A DNA stretch of 64,000 nt, taken from contig JAMPHU010000011.1 of the NCBI GenBank assembly GCA_023663225.1, positions 1 to 64,000 of the forward strand, read 5' to 3'. Positions within the stretch are counted from its first letter, which is position 1. Every line of letters begins with the position of its first letter. Below the pieces are notes generated by a model. That model worked only from the letters and a program-made list of their open reading frames with translations. It had not been told where the DNA came from and did no database searches. A program made the position numbers and the translations under genes. The stretch comes from Candidatus Gastranaerophilales bacterium. GTDB lineage: Bacteria > Bacillota > Clostridia > Lachnospirales > Lachnospiraceae. This document shows positions 18,309 through 26,690 of this stretch, one piece after another.

Positions 18309-18337
18309 ATTATACGACACCTATCGCCAAAATGCAA
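18309..18337 (-). promoter_or_regulatory. sigma-A promoter for the fused activase
   Basis: On the minus strand TTGCAT (18337-18332) and TATAAT (18314-18309) are 17 bases apart, 58 bases before the start at 18251. Confidence 0.7.
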
Positions 18338-18411
18338 TGAAGAAAAGCTTATAAAAATTTATAAAAATCAGGAAATTTTCATAAAAAATTCCAGGAATGG
18401 AAATTGCTTGG

Positions 18412-18440
18412 TTTACTTATTGGAGCAGGAATGATAAAAT
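18412..18440 (+). promoter_or_regulatory. sigma-A promoter for the rhomboid-like gene
   Basis: TTTACT (18412-18417) and TAAAAT (18435-18440), 17 apart. Transcription would begin near 18447, which rules out the longer reading from 18404 and supports the start at 18512. Confidence 0.6.
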
Positions 18441-18511
18441 GTATTCAATTCTCGCTTTTAAAATGTATGAAAGGCGGCAAAATAAATTGTGAATCGGCGT
18501 GGAGGCCAAAT

Positions 18512-19351
18512 ATGAGTAAATTTGAAAAGAAATTTGGGAAATATGCGATCCCTAACATCACTCTGGTGTTGATTATCTGCTATATCGTGGGATATGCGAT
18601 CGAGATGATCAACGGAAGTTTTTTGTTTTATCTGACGTTAGATCCTTACCGGATCCTGCACGGACAGGTTTGGAGGCTGTTCACATGGGTGATTGTGCCG
18701 CCTTCCTCACCGGATCTGTTCACCATCATCATGCTGTTTTTCTATTACAGCATAGGCACTGCTTTAGAGCGCACATGGGGCACTTATCGTTACAATGTAT
18801 ATCTGTTTTCCGGTATGCTCTTTACGATCGTGGGAAGCTTCTTATGCCTGATATTCTGCTATCTGTTGGGGGGAGGCGCGGATATGGGGACGCTCTTTGC
18901 CATAGGTGCGTTTCGTTTCAGCACTTATTACATCAACCTGTCCATCTACCTTGCCTTTGCGGCCACCTACCCCGAGGCGCGGGTGCTTCTCATGTTTGTG
19001 ATACCGGTGAAGGTGAAATGGATGGGAATCCTGGATATTATCCTGATGGTATATACGCTGTTCGTGGGGGATGTCTTCACCAAATTTGCGGTGGTGGCGG
19101 CGCTGATCAATTTTGTGGTATTCTATCTGGTGAATATCAAGCGGGTTCGGCTTGCGCCCAAACAGATCAAGCGCAGGGCGCAGTTTAAGCAGGAGACCAG
19201 ACGGGCAAATGCGGTGACAAAGCATAAATGCGCAGTCTGCGGGCAGACGGACGAGGACGCGCCCGAACTGCAGTTCCGTTTCTGCTCGAAGTGTAACGGA
19301 AATTACGAGTATTGTCAAAACCATTTGTTTACACACACGCATGTCAAATAA
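18512..19351 (+). CDS. rhomboid-like membrane protein without the protease residues
   Basis: 279 residues. GGAGG lies six bases before the ATG. About six transmembrane helices span 12-200, in the rhomboid/DUF1751 layout (T-W-x-x-x-P near 62-67; helices with small residues near 110-160). The G-x-S-G serine motif is absent: the corresponding stretch reads G-T-L-F-A-I-G-A-F. The C-terminal tail (about 235-279) is cytosolic, with C-A-V-C-G ... C-S-K-C and a terminal C/H cluster, a likely zinc ribbon. It may be a pseudoprotease or membrane scaffold. The sigma-like gene follows 19 bases later. Confidence 0.78.
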   Translation: MSKFEKKFGKYAIPNITLVLIICYIVGYAIEMINGSFLFYLTLDPYRILHGQVWRLFTWVIVPPSSPDLFTIIMLFFYYSIGTALERTWGTYRYNVYLFSGMLFTIVGSFLCLIFCYLLGGGADMGTLFAIGAFRFSTYYINLSIYLAFAATYPEARVLLMFVIPVKVKWMGILDIILMVYTLFVGDVFTKFAVVAALINFVVFYLVNIKRVRLAPKQIKRRAQFKQETRRANAVTKHKCAVCGQTDEDAPELQFRFCSKCNGNYEYCQNHLFTHTHVK

Positions 19352-19370
19352 TGGTAACAGGGAGGAAAGC

Positions 19371-20126
19371 ATGAACCGGGAAATGCTGTTTGCCAAGACA
19401 TTGGAGCAAGTGAGAAAAACTGCGAGAGAGCAGGGGAACTGCATCAGTGAGGAGCAGGTGCGGGAGGCGTTTTCTTCGCTTGCTCTGGATGAAGGCCAGT
19501 TGGAGCTCGTCTTTGACTATCTGACGAAGCACAAAGTAGGGATTGGCGCGCCGCCAGATCCGGACGAGGATCTGACCGACAAGGAGAAAAACTATCTTCA
19601 AAATTATCTGGATCAGTTGGAACTGCTGCCTGTCTATAGTCCCGGGGAAAAGCAGGCTTACACACTCTCAGCGATGGCGGGAGAGGCGGACGCCAAGAAA
19701 AAGGTGATCGAGATGCATCTGGGCGAGGTTGTGGACATCGCCAGACTCTACACAGGTCAGGGAGCGGCTCTGGAGGATCTGATCGGCGAGGGCAATATTG
19801 CGCTGACTGTGGGAGCGGCGATGTTGGGAAGTCTGGAACATGTAGGCGAGGCGGACGGGATGCTGGCCAGGCAGATCATGGATGCCATGGAGGAATATAT
19901 CAGGGAGAACGCCGACCAGACAAAAGTGGATAAGCGCGCCAGAGATAAAGTGAACAAGGTGTTCGATCGGGCAAAGGCGCTGTCCGAGGAGTTAGGCCGA
20001 AAGGTGACGGTGGAGGAACTGGCGGAGGATACCGGACTTTCCGATAAGGAGATACGGGACGCGCTGCGCATCAGCGGTTTTCAGATAGAGTACATTGCGG
20101 ATCAAACGGCGGGAGGCTCTGTATGA
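19371..20126 (+). CDS. degenerate sigma-70-like protein
   Basis: 251 residues. Residues 15-50 resemble sigma region 1.1, 90-135 region 2.1-2.2 (H-L-x-x-V-V-x-I-A-R-x-Y then E-D-L-I-G-E-G-N), and 195-240 region 3 (K-V-N-K-V-F-D-R-A ... E-E-L-A-E-D-T-G-L-S). The aromatic, basic region 2.3-2.4 that melts and reads the -10 element is replaced by an acidic stretch, and region 4 is missing. It can probably still touch core polymerase but not a normal promoter. GGAGG lies before the ATG at 19371. It is coupled to the next gene by ATGA. Confidence 0.75.
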   Translation: MNREMLFAKTLEQVRKTAREQGNCISEEQVREAFSSLALDEGQLELVFDYLTKHKVGIGAPPDPDEDLTDKEKNYLQNYLDQLELLPVYSPGEKQAYTLSAMAGEADAKKKVIEMHLGEVVDIARLYTGQGAALEDLIGEGNIALTVGAAMLGSLEHVGEADGMLARQIMDAMEEYIRENADQTKVDKRARDKVNKVFDRAKALSEELGRKVTVEELAEDTGLSDKEIRDALRISGFQIEYIADQTAGGSV

Positions 20127-20542
20127 ACAAGAGTGTATATGAGGATTATAAATACAGTATGCAGGACGTCAGCTCCCTGTATGTGGGAACAAAGTACACT
20201 TTGGGGGAGCTGGTGCAGGAGGAGTCTATCACGTTTAAATTCCGCCTGATCGTGGAACACTATATCTTGCCGAAGGCGGACGAGGAGGATACGTTGGAGA
20301 CGCATCTGTATTATCTGGAGCCGGACAGCTTTCTGATACAGATCTACAAGCAGCTAAAAGCGCGGGTCAAGGTGAATGTGCTGGAGGAGAGACGCCGTCT
20401 CTTGGGCGGGACGACAAGGGAGTACGTCACCAAAAATCTCACCATAGAACAACTGGCGGCCATTCCCCCTTCGGAGAAAGAGCGGGACGGCATGGTGGTG
20501 CAGGAGTTAAAGGTGAGTAAGCTTGCGATGATGACACTGTGA
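20123..20542 (+). CDS. conserved hypothetical protein, 139 residues
   Basis: Soluble, mixed alpha/beta composition, with no cysteine and no membrane segment. The ATG overlaps the stop of the sigma-like gene, so the two are co-translated and may interact. Visible features: a tyrosine-rich N-terminus, an H-Y-I-L-P-K-A-D-E-E-D segment near 46-56, then a basic helix (K-Q-L-K-A-R-V-K) and an E-E-R-R-R-L turn. No family recognised. Confidence 0.6.
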   Translation: MNKSVYEDYKYSMQDVSSLYVGTKYTLGELVQEESITFKFRLIVEHYILPKADEEDTLETHLYYLEPDSFLIQIYKQLKARVKVNVLEERRRLLGGTTREYVTKNLTIEQLAAIPPSEKERDGMVVQELKVSKLAMMTL

Positions 20543-20589
20543 AAAGAAAGAGAAATGTCGCGCGGGCGGCAAAAGGAGAGGATGAGAAG

Positions 20590-23508
20590 ATGAGAGTGGA
20601 AGATTTGACAGCCTATGAGGTTTTGGAGAAGAGAGAGATCAAGGACATTCAAAGCATGACCTATCTGTGCAGACATAAAAAGACCGGCGCCAGGGTGGCG
20701 CTGATCTCCAACGACGACGAGAATAAAGTGTTTTACATCGGTTTTCGGACGCCGCCGGAGGATTCCACCGGAGTGGCGCATATTTTGGAACATTCCGTTC
20801 TGTGCGGATCCAGGGAATTTCCTGTGAAGGATCCCTTTGTGGAGCTGGTGAAAGGTTCGCTCAACACCTTTTTAAACGCCATGACCTATCCGGACAAGAC
20901 CATATATCCGGTGGCAAGCTGTAATGACAAGGATTTCCAAAATTTGATGCATGTGTATCTGGACGCCGTCTTTTATCCCAATATCTACGCCAACGAGTCC
21001 ATTTTCCGGCAGGAGGGTTGGCACTATGAGATGGAGGAGCCGTCAGGGGAGCTGACGGTAAACGGTGTGGTGTACAACGAGATGAAGGGCGCCTTTTCCT
21101 CGCCGGAGGATGTGCTGGAGCGAGAGATTATGCGCTCTCTGTATCCCCATATCACCTACGGGTGCGAGTCCGGCGGCGACCCCGCGGTGATCCCTAAGTT
21201 GACTTATGAGCAGTTTTTGGACTTTCACCGCGCATATTATCATCCGTCCAACAGCTATATCTATCTGTATGGCAATATGGATATGGCCCAAAAGCTTGCC
21301 TTTATCGATGAACATTATCTGTCCGCCTTCGAGGAGAGGAAGGTGGATTCCGTGGTGAAGGAGGAGCCTGCCTTTGATAAACCCGTGCGGGTGGTGAAGG
21401 AATGTCCGCTGAACGAGGGAGAGAGCGAGGAGGAGAATACCTTCCTCTCCTGTAACCTGTGTGTGGGAGACAGTCTTGACAGGGAGCTGTATGTGGCGTT
21501 CCAGATCTTGAACTATGCCCTTTGCTCCGCGCCGGGAGCGCCCCTGAAACAGGCGCTTGTGGACCAGGGGATCGGCAGGGATGTGTACAGCATCTATGAA
21601 AATGGGATCCGGCAGCCTTTTTTCAGTGTGGTGGCCAAGGATACCACCGTGGATAAGGAGGCGGATTTCCTGCGTGTGACGCGGGAGGTTTTAGAGGGGA
21701 TCGCAGAGAAAGGCTTTGACAAAAAAGCTCTTTTGGCCGGCATCAATTACTATGAGTTTAAATACAGGGAGGCGGATTTTGGTTCTTACCCCAAGGGATT
21801 GATCTATGGGCAACAGATTTTGGACAGTTGGCTCTACGACGATAAAAAACCGTTTATCCATATCGAGTCCAACGCTGTCTTTCGGACGCTCAGAGAGAAG
21901 GTGGAGACGGGATATTTCGAGGAACTGGTACAAAAATATCTGCTCCAAAATACGCACAGGAGCGTGGTAGTCATCAAACCCAGACTGGGTCTGGAGGAGG
22001 AGCGTGAGAAGGCCCTGCAAAACGTGCTTGCGGCCAAAAAGGCGGCTATGACGAAAGAGGAGCTGGATGCCGTGAGGGAGCAGTATCAGGCGCTCACCGC
22101 CTTTCAGGACAGAAAAGACAAAAAAGAGGATCTGGAGAAGATCCCGCTTTTGACCCGCGCCGATCTGAAGAAAGAGGCGGCGGGGTTGGTGAACGAGGAG
22201 AGGAAACTGGGGGACTCCACGCTTTTGTACCATGATCTTTTTACGAACGGCATCGGCTATCTGCGCCTGATCTTTCGCCTGGATCACATCCCGCAGGAGT
22301 ATTTCCCCTATATCGGGATTTTAAAAGGTTGTCTGGGACTTTTGGACACGGCGCATTACCGGTATGGCGATCTGTTTAACGAGATCAATCTGGTGACGGG
22401 CGGGATGGCCGCAGTGAACAATACTTACGCGCCCCTGGCGGAGGGGGAGGCCTGCAAGGTGACGCTGGAAATCAAGACCAAGGCGTTTTACGCCGATCTG
22501 GACAAAGCGGTGGCGCTTATGGAGGAGATCATGCTGACCAGCAAGTTTGCGGATACCAAGCGTCTGTATGAGATCTTAGCGGAGGGCAGGTCACGTTTGC
22601 AGGCGCAGATGATATCCGCCGGACACAGTGTGGCGGTGAGCCGCGCGCTGTCCTATGGCAGCGAGACGGGCGCGTACAGCGAGGCCCTTTCCGGCGTGCC
22701 TTTTTATCGGCTTGTCACAGATCTTGTGGAGCATTTTGAGGAGAGGAAGGAGGCGCTTTCACGGACGCTTACGGAGTTGGCCGAGATGGTCTTTTGCAGG
22801 GAAAATCTGATGATCGACTTTGTGGGAGAGCGGCAGGCGTTGGAGAAATTGAGCGCGCCTCTGACGGATTTGCAGGGGAAACTCTATGACAGGGCAGCGT
22901 CCAAAGCGCGCTATGTGCCACTGCCGGAGAAGAAAAACGAGGGATTTATGACCGCAGGCCAGGTGCAGTATGTCTGTCGGGCCGGCAACTACAGGCAGAA
23001 AGGCCTGCCCTACAGAGGGGAGCTCAAAGTGCTGAAGGTTATGATGGGTTATGAATATCTGTGGATGAATGTGCGCGTGAAGGGCGGCGCTTACGGCTGC
23101 ATGTGTAATTTCGGCAGGACGGGAGACAGCTATTTTGTCTCCTATAGAGACCCGAATCTGAAAAAAACAGTAGATATTTATGAGAACGCGGCCAAAGCTG
23201 TGGCGGAGTTTGAGGCGGACGAGCGGGTGATGACGCAGTATATCATCGGCGCGGTCAGCGATCTGGATATGCCCATGAATCCTGCCGCCAAGGGCGTGTT
23301 CTCTCTGGGAGCCTATATGTCGGGCCTGACCGAGGAGATGTTGCAGAAGGAGCGGGATGATATTCTCGCGGCTCAGCCGGAGGATATCAGGGAACTGGCG
23401 GAGTATATCCGCGCGTTCATGGAGGCGGATCAGTTGTGCGTGGTGGGCAACGCGGGACAGATCAAAAAAGAACAAATGTTATTTAAAAAGATAGAGAACC
23501 TTTTCTGA
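20590..23508 (+). CDS. M16C metallopeptidase (presequence-protease type)
   Basis: 972 residues, the usual length for the PreP/Cym1 group. The inverted zinc motif H-I-L-E-H is at 64-68 (His64, Glu67, His68), with the distal zinc glutamate in the N-E-M-K-G-A-F block near 160. The second half is the M16C-associated region, ending in the inactive domain with a Y-G-xx-C-N-F-G-R substrate-holding loop (about 840). There is no signal peptide, so it degrades peptides in the cytosol. ATG 20590 follows GGAGAGG; a GTG at 20539 would overlap the upstream gene. Confidence 0.88.
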   Translation: MRVEDLTAYEVLEKREIKDIQSMTYLCRHKKTGARVALISNDDENKVFYIGFRTPPEDSTGVAHILEHSVLCGSREFPVKDPFVELVKGSLNTFLNAMTYPDKTIYPVASCNDKDFQNLMHVYLDAVFYPNIYANESIFRQEGWHYEMEEPSGELTVNGVVYNEMKGAFSSPEDVLEREIMRSLYPHITYGCESGGDPAVIPKLTYEQFLDFHRAYYHPSNSYIYLYGNMDMAQKLAFIDEHYLSAFEERKVDSVVKEEPAFDKPVRVVKECPLNEGESEEENTFLSCNLCVGDSLDRELYVAFQILNYALCSAPGAPLKQALVDQGIGRDVYSIYENGIRQPFFSVVAKDTTVDKEADFLRVTREVLEGIAEKGFDKKALLAGINYYEFKYREADFGSYPKGLIYGQQILDSWLYDDKKPFIHIESNAVFRTLREKVETGYFEELVQKYLLQNTHRSVVVIKPRLGLEEEREKALQNVLAAKKAAMTKEELDAVREQYQALTAFQDRKDKKEDLEKIPLLTRADLKKEAAGLVNEERKLGDSTLLYHDLFTNGIGYLRLIFRLDHIPQEYFPYIGILKGCLGLLDTAHYRYGDLFNEINLVTGGMAAVNNTYAPLAEGEACKVTLEIKTKAFYADLDKAVALMEEIMLTSKFADTKRLYEILAEGRSRLQAQMISAGHSVAVSRALSYGSETGAYSEALSGVPFYRLVTDLVEHFEERKEALSRTLTELAEMVFCRENLMIDFVGERQALEKLSAPLTDLQGKLYDRAASKARYVPLPEKKNEGFMTAGQVQYVCRAGNYRQKGLPYRGELKVLKVMMGYEYLWMNVRVKGGAYGCMCNFGRTGDSYFVSYRDPNLKKTVDIYENAAKAVAEFEADERVMTQYIIGAVSDLDMPMNPAAKGVFSLGAYMSGLTEEMLQKERDDILAAQPEDIRELAEYIRAFMEADQLCVVGNAGQIKKEQMLFKKIENLF

Positions 23509-23560
23509 CCAAATCCGTCCTATAGAGTAGAGGGCCAGGAGGCCCCAAAAGGAGGGTATT

Positions 23561-24592
23561 ATGAGAAAGGTGAGAAAATGGTTGTTTTTGACTGCCGTCG
23601 CGAGTGGTATGGCACTGTTTTTGACCGCCTGCGGAGCCGGTAAGTTTAGCGAGGCTTCCGCGGACGCTGTGTCGGGGAGTGGTTTTGTAACCAACTCTTC
23701 CAGTCAATCTGCCAGCATGGCGATGGAAAACGGAGCGTTGATGCCGGAGGAGGCGGCGGACACCGCATACGCGGGGGAGAGCATTTCAGGGGAGACGTTA
23801 GGAGAGGGCGTGAAGGCGGCGGATTCTTCGCGCAAGCTGATCAAGACGGTCTATCTGCATGTGGAGACCAGAGAATTTGATCTTTTGATGGACTCGCTGG
23901 AGCGTCAGGTGGAAAACCTTGGCGGTTACATAGAGAGTATGGAGACCTACAACGGCAGCCGTTATTCCGGTTATTCGAGAAGCCGTACCGCCGATTTGGT
24001 CATTCGGATCCCGCAGGGGGAATTGAACGGTTTTCTGGATACGGTGTCGGAGAGCGGGAATGTGATCAGCCGCTCGGAGAGCGTGGAGGATGTGACGCTT
24101 GCCTATGTGGATATGGAGAGCCGCAAAAATTCTCTGCAGATAGAGCAGGAGCGTCTTTTGTCCTTCTTAGAGCAGGCGGAGAGCATAGAAGATATCATTG
24201 TCATCGAGGAAAGACTTTCCCAGGTGCGCTATCAGCTCGAGAGCATGGAGTCCCAACTGCGCACATATGACAATCAGGTGGACTACAGCACGGTGCATCT
24301 GTCCCTGGAAGAGGTTCGCGAGCTCACGCCTGTGGAGGAGAAGAACGCTTGGCAGCGCATGGCGGACGGTTTTCTGGAAAGTGTGAAAAGTCTGTTGCAC
24401 AATTTCTCGGAGGCCGGAATCTGGTTTGTGGTGAACCTTCCCTTCCTGGCGGTGTGGGTCGTCGTGATCCTTGTGTGTGTGTTCGTGGGGAAACGCCTGA
24501 TCAGACGACTTCGCAGGAAAAAGGAGAAGAGATCGACAAAGGAGGAGCAGCCGGAGAAAAGTCAGGAGGGCGACAGTTCCGCTGTAAAGTAA
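23561..24592 (+). CDS. DUF4349 lipoprotein
   Basis: 343 residues. Signal peptide with lipobox L-T-A-C (Cys24). A low-complexity Ser/Ala linker runs to about 85, followed by the DUF4349 domain (88-265) with a long coiled coil (S-R-K-N-S-L-Q-I-E-Q-E-R, about 190-240). One transmembrane helix near 290-312 and a highly charged cytosolic tail follow. So it is anchored at both a lipid and a helix. AAAGGAGGG precedes the start. The role of the family is unknown; an envelope-stress or periplasm-side scaffold role is only a guess. Confidence 0.82.
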   Translation: MRKVRKWLFLTAVASGMALFLTACGAGKFSEASADAVSGSGFVTNSSSQSASMAMENGALMPEEAADTAYAGESISGETLGEGVKAADSSRKLIKTVYLHVETREFDLLMDSLERQVENLGGYIESMETYNGSRYSGYSRSRTADLVIRIPQGELNGFLDTVSESGNVISRSESVEDVTLAYVDMESRKNSLQIEQERLLSFLEQAESIEDIIVIEERLSQVRYQLESMESQLRTYDNQVDYSTVHLSLEEVRELTPVEEKNAWQRMADGFLESVKSLLHNFSEAGIWFVVNLPFLAVWVVVILVCVFVGKRLIRRLRRKKEKRSTKEEQPEKSQEGDSSAVK

Positions 24593-24624
24593 TTGTGGTT
24601 TCGACAGAGGAACTGCGCAGGGAC

Positions 24625-24782
24625 GGAGCCAAAGGTTACAGAGAATACTTTCTGTGACGGCCAGATAGGCGTTCCGATGAGCCTCATGCACGGCAATGCC
24701 CGCCATTGGACGGGCATCGCCGAAGTCTCATCTCCACATCTGACTCACGTCACAGAAAGTCTTCTCTGTAACCTTTGGCTCC
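24625..24782. repeat. long imperfect palindrome, element 1
   Basis: Arms 24625-24659 and 24748-24782 are reverse complements over 35 bases with one mismatch. The 88-base interior holds a second palindrome: GGCAATGCCCG against CGGGCATCGCC (one mismatch). No reading frame is supported here. Confidence 0.85.
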
Positions 24783-24884
24783 TGTATCCCGCAATTTCCA
24801 CAGGTATGTCCGCCCAGACTCTACGGTAGATCATGTAATCCCCTCCTGACAATGCCATTTTTTTTGCCTGATGCTGCGGTTAGA

Positions 24885-25021
24885 ATTGTGCGGATGATAT
24901 ATTCCAAAGCAGACGCTAGCGAGCCGTCGGTACTTAGCTGCTGTCTTTTAGCAGCTTATGTACCGTTACGAGCGAGGTGCAGCGAAAGCGTGTCTGCGTT
25001 GGAATATACCATCCGCACAAT
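24885..25021. repeat. long imperfect palindrome, element 2
   Basis: Arms 24885-24914 and 24992-25021 match over 30 bases with two mismatches. Inside, GGTAC/GTACC (24929-24933, 24960-24964) and GCTGCT/AGCAGC (24937-24942, 24950-24955) extend the stem to a six-base loop. Confidence 0.85.
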
Positions 25022-25062
25022 GACACTCGCTCCATCCTCAGCAAAAACAACTTGAGTGGTTA

Positions 25063-25349
25063 TTACTTTTCACACCTACTCCAGTACATCAGTGCCCGCG
25101 AGGCAAACAGCCTTAGAACAGCCTTGTGCAGGTTGGAGCGTTTTCTTACAGCGCGGTTAAGTCTCCCAGGGGGAAATGCACATGGATGTGCATTTCAGGT
25201 TTCAACGGGCATGGATGCCCGTTGAAACCGCCCCGAAAGTTATAATATCTTGGTTCCGCGCTGTTAGAAAACGCCCGACCGAAACTCGGCTGTTCTCAGG
25301 CTATTTGCCTCGCGGGCACGTACTTTGCTTGCGACCCTGTGAAAAGTAA
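25063..25349. repeat. nested palindrome, element 3
   Basis: From outside in: 25063-25074 with 25338-25349 (12 bases, perfect); 25083-25087 with 25320-25324; 25092-25123 with 25288-25319 (32 bases, two mismatches); 25136-25156 with 25256-25276 (21 bases, two mismatches). The centre holds two further perfect hairpins at 25173-25196 and 25198-25229, both with CATGGATG at the tip. With elements 1 and 2 it fills the 889-base gap between the DUF4349 and era genes. Confidence 0.85.
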
Positions 25350-25389
25350 CGAGCAGTTGCTCAGGAGGATATTACCAGAAAATAAACAC

Positions 25390-25418
25390 TTTTCAAATGC
25401 AGGATAGTTTGCTATACT
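25390..25418 (+). promoter_or_regulatory. sigma-A promoter for era
   Basis: TTTTCA (25390-25395) and TATACT (25413-25418), 17 apart, lie directly after palindrome element 3 and 64 bases before era. Confidence 0.55.
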
Positions 25419-25481
25419 AATCAGGGAAAGCAAAGGCGGTCGGAGCATTTTCCGGCTGCCTTTTCTGTGCACAGGGAAAGA

Positions 25482-26420
25482 ATGGATAAAGATATGAGCG
25501 AGCAAAAGGAAAACACGGCGTATAAATCAGGTTTTGCCACTTTGGTGGGCAGGCCCAACGTGGGGAAGTCCACCCTGATGAATCGGCTGATCGGACAAAA
25601 GATTGCGATCACCTCCAACAAACCCCAGACGACCCGCAATCGGATCCAGACAGTGTTGACGCTGCCTGAGGGGCAGATTGTCTTTTTGGATACGCCGGGT
25701 ATCCATAAGGCAAAGAATAAGCTTGGGGACTATATGGTGAACGTGGCGATGCACACCTTAAAAGAGGTGGATGTGATCCTGTGGCTGGTGGAACCTAGCA
25801 GCTTCATCGGAGCGGGAGAGCGCCACATCATAGAACAACTGAAAAAAGTCAAGACGCCGGTGATCTTGGTGATCAACAAGACAGATACCGTGAAGAAGGA
25901 ACAACTGCTCCCCTGTATAGACAACTACCGCAAGCAGATGGACTTTCAGGAGATTGTGCCGGTGTCCGCGCTCAAAGGGCACAATACGGATGAGCTGATC
26001 AAATGCATTTTGAAATATCTGCCCTACGGTCCGGCGTTCTACGATGAGGATACGGTCACAGACCAACCCATGCGTCAGATTGTGGCGGAGCTGATACGGG
26101 AGAAGGCGCTCAGGCTTTTGTCCGAGGAGATTCCGCACGGCATTGCGGTGGAGATCGAGAGTATGAAGGATAAAAACGGCATCTGCAACATCGAGGCGAC
26201 GATCGTCTGTGAGCGGGAATCCCACAAGGGGATCGTGATCGGCAAGGGCGGTCAGATGTTGAAAAAAATCGGCACAAAAGCGCGCCCGCAGATCGAGACC
26301 ATGCTGGAGGAAAAGGTCAATCTGAAACTGTGGGTGAAGGTGAAAAAGGGGTGGCGGGACAGCGATTTTTTCTTAAAAAATTTTGGCTACAACCCCAAGG
26401 ATATGGATATTCATTCCTGA
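25482..26420 (+). CDS. era: GTPase Era
   Basis: 312 residues. GTPase domain: G1 G-R-P-N-V-G-K-S, G2 region Q-T-T-R-N-R-I, G3 D-T-P-G-I-H, G4 N-K-T-D. A KH domain follows (about 200-300) with the G-K-G-G-Q-M-L-K-K-I-G RNA-binding loop. Era binds the 3' end of 16S rRNA and assists 30S assembly. The ATG at 25482 has AGGG five bases upstream. It heads the era / YqzL-like / recO block found across Firmicutes. Confidence 0.95.
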   Translation: MDKDMSEQKENTAYKSGFATLVGRPNVGKSTLMNRLIGQKIAITSNKPQTTRNRIQTVLTLPEGQIVFLDTPGIHKAKNKLGDYMVNVAMHTLKEVDVILWLVEPSSFIGAGERHIIEQLKKVKTPVILVINKTDTVKKEQLLPCIDNYRKQMDFQEIVPVSALKGHNTDELIKCILKYLPYGPAFYDEDTVTDQPMRQIVAELIREKALRLLSEEIPHGIAVEIESMKDKNGICNIEATIVCERESHKGIVIGKGGQMLKKIGTKARPQIETMLEEKVNLKLWVKVKKGWRDSDFFLKNFGYNPKDMDIHS

Positions 26421-26498
26421 CAGAGAGGCGTATAGAAAATCGAAAAATGCAGACCCTAAATCATAGCCTAAATGAATCTGATTAGGGGGTAGCCAAAG

Positions 26499-26690
26499 AT
26501 GCAGAGCATAAATTACTGGAAGCAATTTGAGAGTACCGGTAAAATTCAAGATTATCTGGCCTATAGTTCCTGTCGGGACCATACGGCTGACCAGACGGGA
26601 GAAGAAAGGGAAACCGGAAAGAGTTTTTATGCAGGAATTAGTGAATGTGACAGGAATGGTTTTAAAGCAGACTCCCAGCGCGGAATATGA
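26499..26690 (+). CDS. YqzL-like small protein
   Basis: 63 residues. The N-terminus has Y-W-K-Q-F-E-S-T-G-K-I-Q-D-Y-L-A-Y, which matches the W-K-x-F-xx-T-G-x-I-x-x-Y-L pattern of the YqzL family. The gene lies between era and recO, exactly where B. subtilis has yqzL. AGGGGG precedes the ATG. The tail beyond about residue 22 is longer than usual and overlaps the recO start by 62 bases, so it could be a frame extension past the ancestral stop. Function of the family is unknown. Confidence 0.7.
   Translation: MQSINYWKQFESTGKIQDYLAYSSCRDHTADQTGEERETGKSFYAGISECDRNGFKADSQRGI

Noticed and set aside
24593..25225. Several short plus-strand frames between the DUF4349 and era genes
   Set aside because: They lie in the arms of long palindromes, so they reflect the repeat structure and not coding constraint; none has a good ribosome site.
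24625..25349. CRISPR array
   Set aside because: The repeats are inverted, of different sequence and unevenly spaced; there are no direct repeats with spacers and no cas genes.
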